NCBI GenBank assembly: GCA_018127085.1
Contig: CM030728.1
Location: 186,001-250,000, forward strand
Direction of reading: 5' to 3'
Origin: Pneumocystis sp. 'macacae'
Taxonomy: Eukaryota > Ascomycota > Pneumocystomycetes > Pneumocystales > Pneumocystaceae
DNA length: 64,000 nt
In this document: piece by piece, positions 1 through 13,900 of the stretch
Position numbering within the stretch: the first letter of the stretch is position 1
Layout: every line of letters starts with the position of its first letter
Notes under the pieces: model-generated
Database searches by the model: none
Seen by the model: only the letters and a program-made list of their open reading frames with translations
What the model was told of the DNA's origin: nothing
Position numbers and translations under genes: made by a program

Positions 1-3000
1 CTAAAGATGTATATTTCTATTATAAATGAAATTATTGATTTTTTCCAGGAAACTGAATCTTTGCAATTTTTAAAAAAATATCCAGAATATGACGGGAGAG
101 GAGTAATTGTTGCTGTCTTAGATACAGGAATTGATCCATCTGCAGCGGGAATGCAGTTTACAACTGATGGAAAGCCCAAGATTATTGATATTATTGATTG
201 TTCGGGTTTGTCAGAATATATTTTAAAATGATTAAAGACTAATTGTTTAAGGAGGAGGGGATGTAGATACGACAACTCTTGCGGATGTTGTTGATGAAGG
301 ATTCATGCTTTCAACTATTGGTTTATCTGGAAGAAAGTTGAAGATAAATAAAAAATGGGAAAATTTAGATGGAAAATGGTATTTAGGTATAAAAAGAGGT
401 TATGAGATATTTCCTGAATCATTGATTTCACGTTTAAAAAAGGTATAAGATATACTTTTTTAAGTACTTGCTACAGCAATACCTAGGAACGATATGATAA
501 GTTTAGTCAACAACATATTGCTCTTCTAGCTTCTGTACAGAGTAAAATCAATAAGTTCAAAGAAGAACATAAAAACGAAAATCTTCTTACAAAAGAAGAA
601 TTGGAATTGAAATTAGATCTTCAAGCTCAATATGATTCATTAAAAGATATGATGACTAATTATGAAGATCCTGGACCAATTTATGACTGTCTTGTTTGGT
701 ATGATGGAAAACATTGGCGTGCAGTTGTTGATACAAATGAAGATGGTGATTTAAGGGGTATTATTTTAATTAAATATTTTATGATTGTTAATTGTTTTTA
801 GATAAAAAGCCTATGTGTGATTATCGTATTGAGTACCATTATGAACAATTCAGTAAGCAAGATATGCTTTCATACTCTGTAAACATATATGATAATGGGT
901 CTGTTTTAAGGTAAATTAGGTTTTTTTTTTTTCAAAATTTTAAATTTTAGTCTTGTAACATTATCTTCATCACATGGGACTCACGTTTCAAGTATTATTG
1001 GTGCTAATCATCCTAATGATCCTGATTTAAATGGCGTTGCACCTGGCGTTCAAATCATTTCTTTAAAAATTGGAGATATTCGTCTTGGAACTACTGAAAC
1101 AAATCAATCACTTCTTCGAGCTGCTATTGCTATGATTAATTTAAAAGTTGATATTGCAAATATGTCTTATGGGGAAAGTACAGGAATTAATGATTCCGGA
1201 ATATTTATTGATTTTTTACGAAAAACTGTTATTGGAAAAAGAGATATAATATTCGTTTCGAGTGCAGGCAATAGTGGACCTGCTGTAAGTACACTTGGAA
1301 CTCCAGGGGGAACTACTTCCGGCGTAATTTCTGTTGGTAGGATTTTCTTTTTTTCTTTTTGCAAGAAATTTATCAACAAATTTAGGTGCCTATGTGACTA
1401 CATCTATGATGAAAGCAGAATATTCCATTTTAGAGAATGTCCCAGAAGGCGGATATACGTGGACTAGTCGCGGGCCTACGTATAAATTACCCTCTATATA
1501 AATAAATTTAACTTTTTTTAGCACTGATGGCGCTAAAGGTGTTACAATTTATGCACCAGGTGCAGCAATAACATCTGTCCCAACATATGTTCTTTCACGT
1601 AGTCAATTAATGAACGGAACAAGGTTAATAATAATCATTTAATCATTTTTGAATTAATTTTTATAGTATGTCGTCCCCATCTGCTTGTGGTGGCATTGCT
1701 TTAATTCTTTCTGCATTAAAAGCTCAAGGAATTAAATATACCCCACCAAGGTAATATACGGTTTACCTATTGTTTTAGACTAAGTATTTAGAATATATAA
1801 GGCGGTTGAAAATACTTCGAAGGATGTAGGCGATATTATGAATGTAGGATTTTTACAAGTTGAAAAATCATATGAATATTTTCTTCAACATAGGGAATTT
1901 TTGGACCAAGATTTTGATTTCAGAGTAATAGTTAACAATTCATATTCTAATTGTCGTGGAATATATCTACGCGAATATGAAGAAACAAATTGTCTATATG
2001 AAGTAACAGTAGAGGTTAAACCGATTCTCAAGGATGAAGAAAAAATAGAAAAATATAATTTAGAATTAAGATTAATATTAGTTTCTCCAAAGCCGTGGGT
2101 TAAAGTCCCAAATTATCTTTTATTGAATTCATCTGGTTTAATTACATTAATATAAATTAAGAATCTAATATTATATTAGGAAGAATGTTTGATATTCAAG
2201 TTGATCCAACTAGTCTTTCTTATGGATTCCATTATACTGAAATCACTGCATATGATACTGTTGTTCCTAGACGAAAAGTATTTTTCATTCCTGTTACAAT
2301 ATGCAAACCAGAACCTGTTTTAAAGCCTCTTATATCTTGGAAAAATATAATGTTAGTTTCTGGATATATAGAAAGGAAATTTATTTCTGTTCCTGAAGGT
2401 GCTGAATATGCAAGTAAGTTAATTTAGTTTATTATTTATTATTTAATTCATTAGAGCTTCGAATATTTGTTAAAAAACTCAATACTCCTATAAGAATATT
2501 TTCTCATTTTACTCAATTGGTTCCTCATTTGCGATTAAAAGATTCTGAATATAGATTTTTTTTAAAATTACACGAAAATGAATTAATATTAAAAAGTTTT
2601 AAAGTAGTTTCGGGTCTTACAATGGAAGTTTGTTTTGCAAATTTTTGGTCATCTGTTAGTTCTGGTGAAATAGATGTTGAATTGGAATTTCATGGCTTAA
2701 AATTAAGTTCTAACAGGATTAATTTATTGTCTTTAGGAAATTCTTATAGTATAAAACATTTAGAAGCAATTAATACTCTAGCTCCTGAAATATTTAATCC
2801 TAGTTTGAAATTAAGTAAGATTTATTTTGAATGTTTTTATATCTTATTTATTTTATTTTTTAGATTCTTTAAAAAGATCATTCCATCCTTCCAGTAGTTT
2901 TATACGACCATTAGGAGAGCGTGATACTTTACCTGATTCAAAAACGTTATTTGAAATGATCCTTACATATTCAGTAAAAGTTTCAGAGGATACTGATGTT

Positions 3001-4219
3001 ACTTTTCTTTTACCACTTTCAGGAAGTCTATATGATTCTTCATTTTGTTTCTTAAGTGCACTTTATAATAAGAATAAAAGGCTTCTTCAATTTGGAGAAA
3101 TAGATCCAAAAAAAGTCAAATTAAAGAATGGTGAATATACTTTTAAAGTTCAATTAATTCACGATTCTATTTCAGTACTAGAAAAAGTTAAAAATATCTC
3201 ATTGATGGTTATTCAATCTTTAACTGATTCAAAAGAAATTTCTTTAAATATATTTAATGGTAAATTTATGAAATTCATGAATTTTTTTTATATTTATTTA
3301 TTTAGATAATATTACTGCTTTTAATAGAGAAAAATCTTGTAATTTTAAATTAAAGCTTAAAAGGGGTGATCGTAAAAAATTTGTTATAAGTACATTTATT
3401 GATCCAAAAGATCTTCCAAAAGATGCTAAAAATGGTGATCAACTTGTAGGTCGATTGTACCTTGAAGAGAGAATGACGAAAGTGGAAAATGCCGGATATT
3501 ATGTTGAAGTTTTATTAGTTTTGGAATCAAAAGAATCTTCGTTAAAAGAAGAACCGAGTATTATTGATCTTCAAGTTGAAGTGTTGAATAAACTTAAGGA
3601 TAATGAAGAAAAGAAGAAATTTTTGGAAGATCTTCTTGAACGTTTCCCTAACGATCTTGTCTTATTGGATGCAAAATTGAAAACTGTGTTGAAATCTGGA
3701 TCTGACAAGGATATTATTAATATTGTTACTACTATTATTTCTCATATTGATCTTACAAAGATCATGGAATATATTAAATCTGAACAATTTTCTGAATCAG
3801 ATATAACAAATGAGCAAAAAAAAGAGAAAGAGAAATTGAAATTACAAAAAACGATTTTCTTTAATGCTTTACAAGAAAAAGCTAAAGTTTTTGGAAAAAC
3901 TTTTGATGGAATAGCTAGTAAAGAATTTAAAGATGCGTTTGAAGAATGTAAAAAATGGATTATACTTCCTGGAAATGATTATGAATTTCTTATATTACAA
4001 ATTAGACGTTTAATTGCTTGCAAATATTTCGGATCTGCCTTACGGCTTATTCTAAAGTTGGAATCAGATTCTTCTCATGATTTTAGTGAATCTGAAATAT
4101 CTAAAATTTTTGAATTAAAGAATATTATTTTGAATAATTTAGATTGGTCTATTTGGACAATCTATCAAGAAAAGTGGAAACTCATACATAATCCACCAAA
4201 AGGATATATATTGTTTTAA
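1..4219 (+). CDS. tpp2: Tripeptidyl-peptidase II, 5' end outside window
   Basis: Giant cytosolic subtilisin-family serine exopeptidase that removes tripeptides from peptides released by the proteasome. About 13 exons are visible, the first after an acceptor ending at 48. The catalytic Asp lies in [15 protein letters not shown] (about 113-160), the His in [12 protein letters not shown] (about 970), the oxyanion Asn in SSAGNSGP (about 1260), and the Ser in [15 protein letters not shown], which is made by joining exons across 1626-1665. Introns fall near 206-251, 443-486, 758-801, 911-950, 1336-1385, 1477-1520, 1626-1665, 1752-1789, 2132-2180, 2412-2454, 2815-2862 and 3259-3306. The spliced product is about 1190 residues, near the family's usual size, with the long non-catalytic C-terminal part ending at 4219. 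The ATG at 7 is in frame, but the stretch before 49 reads like an intron 3' end, so the true start is probably upstream. Identity is very sure, the 5' end is not. Confidence 0.93.
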
Positions 4220-4412
4220 TCTTTTATTTTTTTTAATTAATAAATTATAAATATATTTTTTCAATTTTTATTATTGTTTAAATTAGTTATAATTTTTATA
4301 ATTTTTGAAATATTTTATTATTTAAATTTTATTTAAAAATTAATAAAGTTGATTTTATATAGGGTTCTATAATATATTTTATCTCTAGGATTGTTACTTT
4401 TTTAAAATATTA

Positions 4413-5490
4413 ATGAGTACTGATAAATTATCTGAAAAAGTCTTTTTAGATCCATTCAACTCTTTTAAAGATAAGCTTAAATTAAAAGGATGTAGGTTTA
4501 ATAATATTAATGCTAACTACGAAAAGAAGTATATTCTATCTTTAAAAATGATAACTATTAAGAAAGTTGCTGAATTTTCAAATCAATTAACAATTGACAT
4601 ATTGAAATTAATACCATGGAATAACGTAGGAGAATATTTATGGGAAGAAATTACAAAAATGAACTACGATTCGTTCAAATTATGGAAAATTTTTGTTACT
4701 GTGTATTTCAGTTCAATCAAAACACCAGACGTATTTAATAGAAGTGAGATTCTTATGTCATCATTTGTAAGCATATTGAAAGAGATTGATTGTGTTTCAT
4801 TATCATGGCTTAATACATTGGATATTAACAATAACAAAACATTGTCAACAAAGGATTTTATCTATATTTCATATTTACATAATTTAGTTGCATTAAATGT
4901 TTCAAATACAAATCTTACAGATATAATATTAAGTCATTGGGGAAGAGCTGCTCAAAAAGGGAAATTTCTTCAGCTATTATATATAGATATGAGAAATAAT
5001 AAATGTTCTCTTTCTTATTCTATTCCTTATATGGTAAAATTTAAATCACTCCTGTAAGCGATTATAGATTTTTTTAAACTAATAACAAAACTATAGTTAT
5101 TTTTCTATTGAAGATTATCAACCACAAAAAGTAGATTTTTTATATAAAAAATATTCACATTTAAAGCCATCTAATGAGCTAATTGAGTCTATTATAGAAT
5201 GCAATACGTTTGAGGAATCATATAAATGTATTTTTAATTTTCATTCTCATTTTGCAAAACATTCAATTCTATATAATTTATTTATAAAATCACAAAATAA
5301 TATTTCAATGAAGCAAAATCCGCCTCTTTTGTTCTATATAAGAAATTTCAAAGATTCAGCTCCATCTCTAGGTACTAATTTGAAAAAAAATGCTTCTAAT
5401 ATATCAAAAATATCAATATTAGAAAAAAAGAACATCTACAAAAAAATTAAATCTAGACTAGATGAAAACTGGAAAGATATTATAGGATAA
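4413..5490 (+). CDS. Orphan protein with leucine-rich-repeat-like stretch
   Basis: I do not recognise this gene. Two exons (4413 to about 5052 and 5097-5490) are joined by a 44-base GTAAGC..ATAG intron in phase 2, giving about 345 residues. Residues about 50-80 (a run around LKLIPWNNVGEYLWEEI) have the spacing of an F-box-like helix. Residues about 140-200 hold hydrophobic repeats such as LVALNVSNTNLTDIIL and LLYIDMRNNKC, which resemble leucine-rich repeats. The last 50 residues are basic and polar. No signal peptide or membrane segment is evident. It lies 193 bases after the TPP2 stop and is convergent with the Dip1 gene. An F-box/LRR substrate adaptor would fit the order of parts, but that is inference. 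Confidence 0.75.
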
Positions 5491-5674
5491 CTTATTAAAT
5501 TCATGACTATATAATATATAGGGTTTTAATGATTAGATCTTAATATAAATTTTTATAGAAATACTATAACTTACTAATATATTCTGTATATAATAGTATT
5601 TTTAGTATTTTAGACAAAATAAGTATGTATATACATTAAAGAATTAATATGTATTAATTTAAAAAAGTGAAATA

Positions 5675-7164
5675 TTAATTTGAGTTTTTAATTGCATGTA
5701 ATTTATTTGAGTCTGGAAAAATATGATCATTATTCGCTGTAATTGCATCTATGAAACTAGTTTTTGATTTATTATTCCAACTAGTGGAAAACATTTTATT
5801 ATTTTCTAATTTATAATTTTTTATCCAATTTATGTTAATACATCTCTCTAACAATTTTTCAGTGATGTCACTAATTGATTTGATGCATTGATACGAAATA
5901 GTTTCTTTTAATGTTTGAAATAATTCTCGGAGTTGGTCTTGTTTGTAATGAGGTGGATTCTTTAGTTGAGTATTCTTAAGCAAGTAATAAAAAACACGAA
6001 GATAAGTTTGATAAAGCTAAATTTGTATAAAATATATATTATGAATTTCAAAATAAAAATACCTTTTTATTATCTTCAGAAAAATTATATAATTTTTTTA
6101 TAAACACGTCTACTAAAACTTTAAGGTCATTAGTGTAAAAATATTCAAATGTTTCTTTAGTAGTAAATAAAAGATATAATTGTTTTAAAATTAAAAATTG
6201 CAAATATATATCTTCTATAATTTATAAGTATTTTTCTAAATATAGATAATTATACTTTGTCTGTTTAATACAAATATTATATCTTCTCCATAAGTTTTAT
6301 ATAAGTTTCCTTTTTTTTTAAGAATATCCATTACAAAATTTATAGGAGAATCATTTTTAACTTGTTTGAATGATTCAGATGCATCTTGTAAATGAGAAGG
6401 TAATGATCTTATAATGTATTGCTCATTAATAAGAAGCTATAAAAAGATATTAAAATTATTTAAAAATATATTTATTTATTATGTTACGATTAATTTTATA
6501 ATAGAAAGTATATAGGAACTCCCATCATAAACATTCTTTTCAAGTAATTCAAAAATAAAACAAAGGAATTCTTCATGTATAGAAAATAATTCATTGTATG
6601 TAAGTTGATGTTCACGAGACATTTCACAAAGTATTTTTAATCCAAGTCGATGAACTTCAGGAAACCTTTGAAAATGTTTCCATACAGTAATGATTAAAGA
6701 TTGAAATGACCCTTTATCTTTCATAAGTTTATAGGTTTGCGGATATGTTTGAGCATCAAGAAATAAAAGCCAATACAAAATGTAAAAGTATTGAACCCTA
6801 TCTTGCTGATTAATCATTTTTATCATTTGATATCTAACATAATCTTTGTTTAATATAAATGTATCAGAATTTAAAAATTTATAACAACAAAGCTCATAGT
6901 CTGCATCTTTTTTTAAATATTTATTAACTAACAATATTTATAATTATACTTTATAGAATTTTTATAACAAACCTCCATATATAGTTGTAAAATTTAAAAA
7001 ATTTTTAATAGAAATATCCACATATTTTTGAGTTTTTTCAATAGGAAATAAAATTTCATTCAATTCTAAATAAATTAAGTCTATATATTTAAAAAAATAA
7101 ATTGAAAGATCAAACCTTCCCAAAATTGTTGTTGATTGTGAATTTCATAACATACAAAATCCAT
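5675..7164 (-). CDS. dip1: Dip1/Ldb17 (SPIN90 family) Arp2/3 activator
   Basis: Member of the SPIN90/Ldb17/Dip1 family, whose fission-yeast protein activates Arp2/3 complex without a pre-existing filament and so seeds the first actin filaments at endocytic patches. About six exons on the minus strand begin with [16 protein letters not shown] (start 7164). The third exon (about 6479-6922) carries the armadillo-like core: [32 protein letters not shown] and [14 protein letters not shown]. The next exon supplies LLINEQYI and [17 protein letters not shown], the most conserved family signatures (consensus LNEQ and GEN-FLLNR). The product is about 410 residues, close to fission-yeast Dip1. The tail from about 5800 down is polar and family-specific. 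The gene is divergent from Ku70 across a 1.3-kb gap. The family call is confident; the precise biochemical role is carried over from the orthologue. Confidence 0.82.
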
Positions 7165-8438
7165 TGAACAAAATTATTTTAAATATATCATAAAATAACA
7201 ATTTGAAGTACGATTGCTTTTTGAATAACATGTAAGATTGAATTTTTGAATATTTAATAAATGATATGTATAAATATAGAGTTAATATTTATTTTTATTA
7301 GCGTTAACATTTTTGTAGAAATTATCGATGTCAGAATATCAGAAATATATATATATATATGAATTATATATTATGAACATTGGAATATTGGATTAAATAC
7401 TATGAATTTATACGCTCTTTTTATAATTAAAGAATAAAATAATCATAATAATTATATATAAATTTATTTTAATCTTATTAATTATCTAAAATAAAAATGA
7501 ACAGAAAAAGGTTTTATAAACTTTAATTAATATAGATTATTTGAAGAATGTTATTTTTTTAATACTCACTTGATAAATATTCAAATTATAAATAGAAATA
7601 GAGCTTCTATATTTTTTAAACTATTTTTTGAATATTAATACAGAATGGATTAATAAAAATAATTTTTGTTAATATGTGAATTTTCTATGTTAAATATATA
7701 AACACTAGAAATAAATATACAGAATTTTTTACATATTAAAAGTTTTGTATTTCTAAAGCTGCTGATTCAAATAATAATATTATAAATAATTTATATATAA
7801 TTTAACGAAATTTAGGAAAAAATTACTTAAAAGTCTTAAAAAGGCATTTAATTCTAAAATAATATTAATCAATACAGATTTTAATAATTATTAAAACAAA
7901 AAATATATACTATTTTATTTAAATGGATATTTTATGAATTCGTAAAAATAGTATCTTTACATAAAATTTAAATTATTTGAATCAATTATCTACATATTAA
8001 AATTGAGTAAAATTTAAATAAAAATATTTAATATTTTTCATATTTTTTATAAAAAATACTATATTAGCTATTTAATTAGTTTCTTTAAACCGTTTAATTT
8101 ACAATTATTTATATATATAATTTTTATTAATTTTTTATTTACACTCAAATTACATTTTATTATAAAATGATATTTGTCAATAATTGAGTAAAACAGATGT
8201 TAGAAATTATAGTTGAGGTGATAATATTTTAGCAAAGTAAACCGATATCTGTTGTTATTCAAAATTGAATGATATTTTTACTTGAAAACAAATCAAAAAA
8301 ATTATTATTTTAATTTTTTTATCAACTTTTATCTTAATAAAATATTTTATCAAATTGCACAAAATACTAAAATAAAGAACCTAAATAACTAAAAGGACCA
8401 AAAAAGAAATATACTATATTTTTTATCTATAAAGAAAC
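7165..8438. other. Long AT-rich intergenic gap between Dip1 and Ku70
   Basis: This is the longest gene-free stretch of the window (about 1.27 kb), lying between two divergent genes and so holding both promoters. It is almost all A and T with no ORF worth calling on either strand and no tRNA-like element. A small AT microsatellite lies at 7345-7360. I see no clear regulatory motif. Confidence 0.7.
7345..7360. repeat. (AT)8 microsatellite
   Basis: Eight perfect AT dinucleotides in the Dip1-Ku70 gap. In such AT-rich DNA this is expected by chance and polymerase slippage, and no function is implied. Confidence 0.6.
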
Positions 8439-10572
8439 ATGTATTTTTCTAGCAAATCAATAGATAATAAAGATACAGAAATATTAGAAAAAAAATCACA
8501 TGAGGTGTGTTATTTTATATTTCCTTTTAATAAAATATAGAACTATATTATATAGGATTATCTTGTTCATGAAGCTATTCTTTTCTTAATTGATGCCTCC
8601 ATATCATCTAATTCAGATCAAGAAATAAGCATTATTGTAAAAACAGCACTGACTAGTGCATATGAGATGGTACTTCAAAGAGTTATTTTCAAACCAATGA
8701 TTTCATTTGGAATACTACTATATGGAACAGTAATAACAAATAGTTAAAAAACGTTATTTAATTTAAACATAGGAAAATACGAATATACCAGAATTTTTAT
8801 TATATCCTAATTTATATTATTTAATGAATTTGACTGTCCAGAGTACAGAATCTATTAAAAATTTTAAAGAATTATTATTAGGAAAGTAGAAAATTTAATA
8901 TTTTAAATTGATTAAAATAAAAAATAGATGATACAAAAATATCTAAAATAATTCTTCCAACAAAAAAACGTGTTCTTTTTTTTAATGTAATCGAGTATGC
9001 AAATAATTTGTTTAAAGAATTGTTTAATTTTTTCTATTTTATGAATAATAATTAATATAAAGTTTATAGGCACTCATCTTATAAATTAAAAAGAATATTT
9101 CTTATAACTTACAATGATGATCCGAGTCTGGGCTCTGAAGATTATAAAAACAAAACTTTAATTTCTGTTTCAAAACTATATGATTCAAATATTATAATAG
9201 AACCTTTTTTTGTTACTGGGAAAAAAAAGTTTGATTTTGATAAATTTTATAAAAATATATTACATATATCGGAAAATACTGATAAAATTGAGAATCATTT
9301 AACATATGAAATATTTACTATTGATCAAATGCTCAATATGATTTTAAAAAGGCAGTACTATAAACGTTTAGAATATCTATTTTAAATATTTATATATAAT
9401 TACTGATTAGGATTTCTCTTTGAGTGTTCACTTCAAATTGCGCCTAACTTAAACATTGATGTCCGCGGTTATATGTTGTTTAAGAAAAGAATGCCAATTA
9501 AAACTCAAAATATTTATACAAAATTTAAAGACCCACAAATTGTTAAAACTACAATTAATTATATTTGTCAGGTATGATATTTATATTTTATTTTTATTAT
9601 TTAATATATATAAGGAAACATCTGCTTTTTTAAAGAATGAAGATATGAAAATAGCATATGATTTTGGTGGAGAAAAAGTATATAATTTTTTCTAAAAAAA
9701 CGATTTACACATATAGATTTCATTTTCAAAAAAACAAATGGATTCATTACATTTTTATGAAGATCCTGTTATTAGAATATTAGGTTTTAAACCATTAGAT
9801 CAATTACATTTTTGGGAAAATATTCTTCCATCTTATTTTTTATATCCAATAGATAATGTAAATCATTAAATCTACAAAAATAATAAATACTAAAAATATT
9901 AGAGAAATCATAGTTCTTCTAGAATATTTTTATCTTTGGCATATACTCTTTATAAACATGATAAAATTGCTGTAGCATGGTTTCATCCATACAAAAATTC
10001 AAATCCAAGGATATCCATTTTAATTTCTAATTTCGATCTTGATGAAAAACAAAAAAGAAATTATGAACTTCCACAAGGGATTTTCGTTATTATTTTACCA
10101 TTTTCAGATGACATTAGATTAAATCCTCAACAAACTTCTGTAAAAGGTATTTTTATTTTTCAAAAAATATGTATTAATATTGAAAGCGCCTGAATTATTA
10201 ATTAATAAAATGTGTGACATTATAGAACATTTAATTCTAGATACATATAATCCATTGCAATATAAAAGTCCAGGTAAATAAACATTTATTATTATTATAA
10301 ATTAAAATTATAGGCATACAATGGACTTGTAAAAAACTACAATCAATTATATTTAAAGAAAATTCTCATATATCTATTGAGGATAATACAACACCTAACT
10401 ATCGTTTAATCTATGAGGTTAAAAATATATTTTATAAATTTTCTTTCTAAAAAAAAAACAGAAATCCGGACTATTTATTCGTGAATGGAATGAATTATTA
10501 ACAACATTGAATGAAAAATTTGAAACAACTGCTCAAAAACTTAAAAGACATAGAGATGATATTGATGATTAA
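8439..10572 (+). CDS. pku70: Ku70, DNA end-binding subunit of Ku
   Basis: Ku70 pairs with Ku80 to form the ring that loads on broken DNA ends for non-homologous end joining and protects telomeres. About ten short exons. The N-terminal von Willebrand-like domain reads EAILFLIDASISSNSDQ (about 8560-8630) and ISFGILLYGT (about 8700). The core beta-barrel region has VRGYMLFKKRMPIKTQ, then IAYDFGGEKV (about 9655), LGFKPLDQLHFW and IAVAWFHPYKNSNPRI. The C-terminal arm follows with LNPQQTSVK and LLINKMCDIIEHL. The start MYFSSKSIDNKD is the first ATG of the frame. The protein is about 560 residues and stops at 10572 shortly after a conserved WNELLTTLNEKF helix, leaving no room for the SAP DNA-binding domain found at the C-terminus of many Ku70 proteins. 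Several introns sit inside conserved blocks, so internal borders are approximate. Confidence 0.9.
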
Positions 10573-10975
10573 CTTTAAAGATAGTATTTTTTCTACTAAA
10601 AGAAATATTAAAATTAAATATAGATAATATAATTGGAAAATTAAAAGAAAATTATAATTTAAAAAAGAAAACATAGATACTATAATGTCTATTTATGCAA
10701 TTTTATAATAATATAATTAAAAATATGAATTTAAAAAGTTAAAGTACTTTTTAATAAATATTTGAAATTTTTTAAAAAAATATAAAATAAACTTTTAAAA
10801 TAACATTTATTTCAAAGAAAAAATTATTAATTTATTGATAAATTTATGTATTAAAAATTAAATATTTAATAAACATATTTAATACAAAAATTCCGATTTT
10901 ATAAACAAAATGGAGTTAAAACATTAAGTTTATAAATTAGTTTCAAAAACTTTCTGATGAATTTGTCTTTTATTT
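10573..10975. other. Intergenic gap Ku70-Vps34
   Basis: About 400 AT-rich bases between two genes on the same strand. They should contain the Ku70 3' untranslated region and the Vps34 promoter. I see no ORF, hairpin or repeat that stands out. Confidence 0.6.
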
Positions 10976-13900
10976 ATGGAAAAATTGGCATATTCATTTT
11001 ATACATCAACTCAATTAAATTTTCCTGTTCATATAAAAATTGGGACAATCAAAGGCAATATATCAGCAGTATTTAATAGTTTGGATTATTTAAAAAAAGA
11101 AAATAGTAATTTTGAGAAGTAAGAGTATCATTTTTATAGTATTTAAGCTAATAAAATAGCTTTTTTCCACATCTTTTTGTTACTGTTCAACTTTATGCAA
11201 ATAATAAAGCATTAACATTACCAACTAGAACATGTTATAAAAGTTTTGATAATAAAAGGACGTGCGTATTAAGAGCATTTTAAAGTTTAAACTTTATATT
11301 TATTAAACTTTATATTTTTATTTTTATTCTTTATTGACAAAGTAATAGATGGGATGAATGGCTTTCATTTCCATTAAATTATTCAGATCTTCCTCTCAAT
11401 GCACAATTTGCAATTGTAATTAATGATATTTATGGGTCCAAGTTAAATAAACCTTTTGCTGGTACAACAGTAAAGCTATTTTCTTCTGACAAGTATTTTC
11501 ATTATTATTTAAAATAATCATTAATAAACTCAAGTACATTAAAAATGGGTCTTCAAAAGCTCAACTTATATATTGGTGTTCCAGCGGATGGAAATAACAA
11601 TTCAACTACACCTAGTAATTTTTTTTCTCAAAATGAAATAAATCATTTAGAAATGGTATAAGATACGTGGATGTCTTTTTTATTTAATTTTATTTTAGCT
11701 AGTTAATGAATATACAATAGGAAATATGCAAAAAGTTGATTGGTTGGATAATCTTGTTTTCCATCAAATCGAGAAAATATACCAAGTAGTTTTTATAATT
11801 TTTTATTCAAAACTAAGTTTTTAGAAACAGTTTGATAAACTTGAGTCTTTAGTTCTTTATGTTTATTTTCCACAATTTGATTTTCCTGTTATATTTTCAG
11901 AATATCAGTATCCTTCTACTTTTATTTTTTCATCTAATGGTTAATACAACTAATGAATTTTATAATATACATTGGTTAAAAAATTTTTAGAGAATTCATC
12001 AACTTCTAGCATAATTCTTACTCCTCATGATCCCGAATTATTAAAAGACAATCTCGTTGAAGCTAAATATAGATGTTTGATAAGATCATATAGAAATGGA
12101 CCATTAGATAAAGAATTGAAACCTAATGCAAATATAAGGGATCAGCTTAATGTATGTTCAATATACCTGTTTTTATTGTTTCTAAGAAAAAAAAAGATAA
12201 TTATGGCATTTCCTTCAACGCAAACACTAACTTCTGAAGAGAAGGATTTGATTTGGAAATTTAGATATTATCTTTCTCGAGACAGAAGAGTATTATTTCT
12301 ATGATTAAAACATTTTTAAATTTATTCTATAGGCTTTAGCAAAATTTCTTAAAGCCGTTATATGGACAAATACTATTGAAGTAAAACAGGCACATGATCT
12401 TCTTGGATTGTGGAGTGAAATTGATATTGATGACGCGCTAGAATTACTCGGTCCTGAATTTAAAGATAATATTGTTAGAGATTATGCTGTAAGTAGACTA
12501 AAAAAAGCAGATGATAATGTAGATTTTTATTATAAAATTTATTTGTTTATAATAAATTTAGGATTTGATTTTATATCTTTTACAATTAGTTCAAGCTCTC
12601 CGATTTGAAAATTCGGCACTAGAAATATTAAAAACAAATAACTATTCATCATCTCTTGCCAATTTTTTAATTGAGCGTGCTGTTAAAAATGAAATATTAG
12701 GAATTAATTTTTATTGGTATTTGATAGTTGAATCTGAAGATAAAACAGCTGGAAAATTATTTTCAGAAGTTGCTAACCAATTTATGACTAGTTTGATAGA
12801 GGTTTTATATATTTGCTTTTTAATTTTTTATTAATTTTAGGTGCCTAATGGTTTAATACGCAAAAATACTTTAAAACGACAAGCTGAATTGTTAGCTTCA
12901 ATATTATTTATATCTAAAGAAATCCGTTCTATGAAAGAATCACGACCTAAAAAAATTGAACGTCTTCGATATTATCTTTCTAATACGGATAACTGTTTAG
13001 TCAAATTCGAACCACTTCCATTGCCATTAGATCCTACTATTTCTGTTGTAGGAATAATTCCAAGTTAGTCTTTCTCTGCAGTTTTTTAATTTTTAATTTT
13101 ATTTAAAGCGGATTCTACTGTATTCAAAAGTAGTCTTTTACCTCTTTTAATATGTTTTAAAACAACAACCGGAGCATCATATTCTATTATTTTTAAAAGT
13201 GGGGATGATTTACGACAAGACCAATTAGTAATACAAATGGTATCTCTTATGGATAAACTTTTACGTAATGAAAATCTTGATCTTAAATTAACCCCATATA
13301 AAATCCTTGCTACTGGTACAGATCATGGGGCTGTGCAATTTGTACAAAGTATAAGTTTAATGAATTGTTTAACTGAGTATCATGGAAGCATTCTTGCATA
13401 TTTTAGGTCCAATAATCCAGATAAATCTTCTGATTTAGGTGTTAAAGCAGAAGTGATGGATACTTATGTAAAAAGTTGTGGTATTTAAATTATCATTATT
13501 TAAATGTTACTAACTGTTTTGTAGCAGGTTATTGTGTAATAACATATTTGCTTGGTGTTGGAGATAGACATCTTGATAATTTGCTCCTATGTCCTGATGG
13601 TATGGTTTTTGATATTTTTCTGGTATAATTATTATTATAGGTCGTTTTTTTCACGCAGATTTTGGTTTTATTCTTGGAAGAGATCCTAAACCATTTTCAC
13701 CAGCAATGAAGCTTTGCAAAGAAATGGTAGAAGGAATGGGAGGAGCATCTTCCTTATATTATTCTCAATTTAAATCTTATTGCTATACTGCATTTATTAC
13801 ATTACGCAAATCAGCAAATCTTATTATGAATTTGTTTGCATTAATGGTACAATCTAATATTTCTGATATTAAAATTGAACCAGATAAGGCTATATTAAAG

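Noticed and set aside
7..48. ATG at 7 as the start of TPP2
   Set aside because: It is in frame, but the stretch ends TTTTTTCCAG like an intron 3' end and the residues do not resemble a TPP2 N-terminus. An upstream exon is more likely.
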